From positions 4,877 through 68,876 of the forward strand of contig CAZAZF010000010.1 of assembly GCA_964489555.1 (NCBI GenBank): DNA of 64,000 nucleotides. The letters are read 5' to 3'. The notes below the pieces were generated by a model. That model was not told the origin of the DNA. It searched no databases and saw only the letters and a list, made by a program, of their open reading frames with translations. The stretch is from JAAZGD01 sp964489555 (lineage in GTDB: Bacteria; Bacillota; Clostridia; Peptostreptococcales; Anaerovoracaceae). This document shows positions 63,871 through 64,000 of this stretch, one piece after another. Positions within the stretch are counted from its first letter, which is position 1. The number at the start of each line of letters is the position of its first letter. Both the position numbers and the translations under genes were made by a program.

Positions 63871-63899
63871 TTGACAGAACCCCTCCCTTGATGTATATT
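63871..63899 (+). promoter_or_regulatory. Predicted promoter for the tRNA gene(s)
   Basis: Perfect TTGACA (63871-63876), 17-base spacer, TATATT (63894-63899). It lies about 46 bases before the tRNA, as expected for stable RNA genes. Confidence 0.8.
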
Positions 63900-63945
63900 T
63901 AATAACTGTGTCAAGTAAATATCGCAGGGAAAGTTACTGGTATTG

Positions 63946-64000
63946 GGGCGCTTAGCTCAGCTGGGAGAGCATCTGCCTTACAAGCAGAGGGTCATAGGTT
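63946..64000 (+). tRNA. tRNA-Val (anticodon TAC), cut by the window end
   Basis: Acceptor strand GGGCGCT, TAGCTCAG-D-arm with the invariant GG, anticodon stem TCTGC/GCAGA around CTTACAA, variable loop and the start of the T arm are visible. The loop gives anticodon TAC. The last 20 or so bases, including the acceptor 3' strand, lie beyond the window. Confidence 0.93.

Overview
The window looks like one continuous, gene-dense stretch of chromosome from an anaerobic Firmicute, most likely a clostridial amino-acid fermenter. Support for this: a codY gene directly behind hslVU, the rnc-smc-ftsY order, strong Shine-Dalgarno sites, TTG starts in overlapping genes, sigma-54, butyrate kinase with phosphate butyryltransferase, an indolepyruvate:ferredoxin oxidoreductase, and a K+-dependent type membrane pyrophosphatase. 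By eye the base composition is moderate. I cannot name the genus. No phage, insertion sequence, CRISPR array or rRNA was seen, and no gap between genes exceeds 300 bases.

Layout. (1) 1-18030, plus strand: a long housekeeping run with tiny gaps or overlaps: larC-like, valS, folC, diacylglycerol-kinase-like, GNAT, plsX, rnc, smc, ftsY, der, plsY, gpsA, miaB, cls. It combines tRNA charging and modification, folate, the PlsX/PlsY phospholipid route with its glycerol-3-phosphate supply, chromosome condensation and protein targeting. (2) 18003-20048: glyA and a site-2 protease, with a promoter inside the end of cls and a terminator hairpin across the convergent stop codons. (3) 20028-23890, minus strand: aconitase, isocitrate-dehydrogenase-like enzyme and a GntR/FCD regulator, with a palindromic operator over the promoter. 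(4) 23953-27037, minus: NCS1 permease and hydantoinase/dihydropyrimidinase, separated by a perfect 13-bp hairpin. (5) 27178-32227, minus: adaptor, RND pump and TetR regulator, from a near-consensus promoter framed by two matching palindromes. (6) 32250-37356, plus: nth, ptb, iorA, iorB, buk, an apparent energy-conserving 2-oxoacid fermentation operon. (7) 37350-38907, minus: homoserine dehydrogenase without an ACT domain and a SEC-C protein. (8) 39011-45750, plus: trmL, rpoN (apparently leaderless), then gap-pgk-tpiA-eno-secG. (9) 45787-52260: an ion-homeostasis block of membrane pyrophosphatase, facing trkA with two different trkH genes. (10) 52251-63830, plus: MBL hydrolase and HAD phosphatase; yraN-comM-dprA-topA-hslV-hslU; codY with a CodY-box-like site upstream; hflX and yigZ. 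(11) The window ends inside a tRNA-Val gene behind a consensus promoter.

How it fits together. The ptb-iorAB-buk cluster, the aconitase/isocitrate dehydrogenase operon and the hydantoinase operon suggest growth on amino acids and nitrogenous compounds. IOR would yield reduced ferredoxin and an acyl-CoA, and Ptb/Buk would harvest ATP. The pyrophosphatase and Trk genes suggest ion-gradient-based energy saving and potassium uptake. Gene starts were reset by Shine-Dalgarno position, overlap and family alignment. All functions are assigned by reading motifs; no database search was run.
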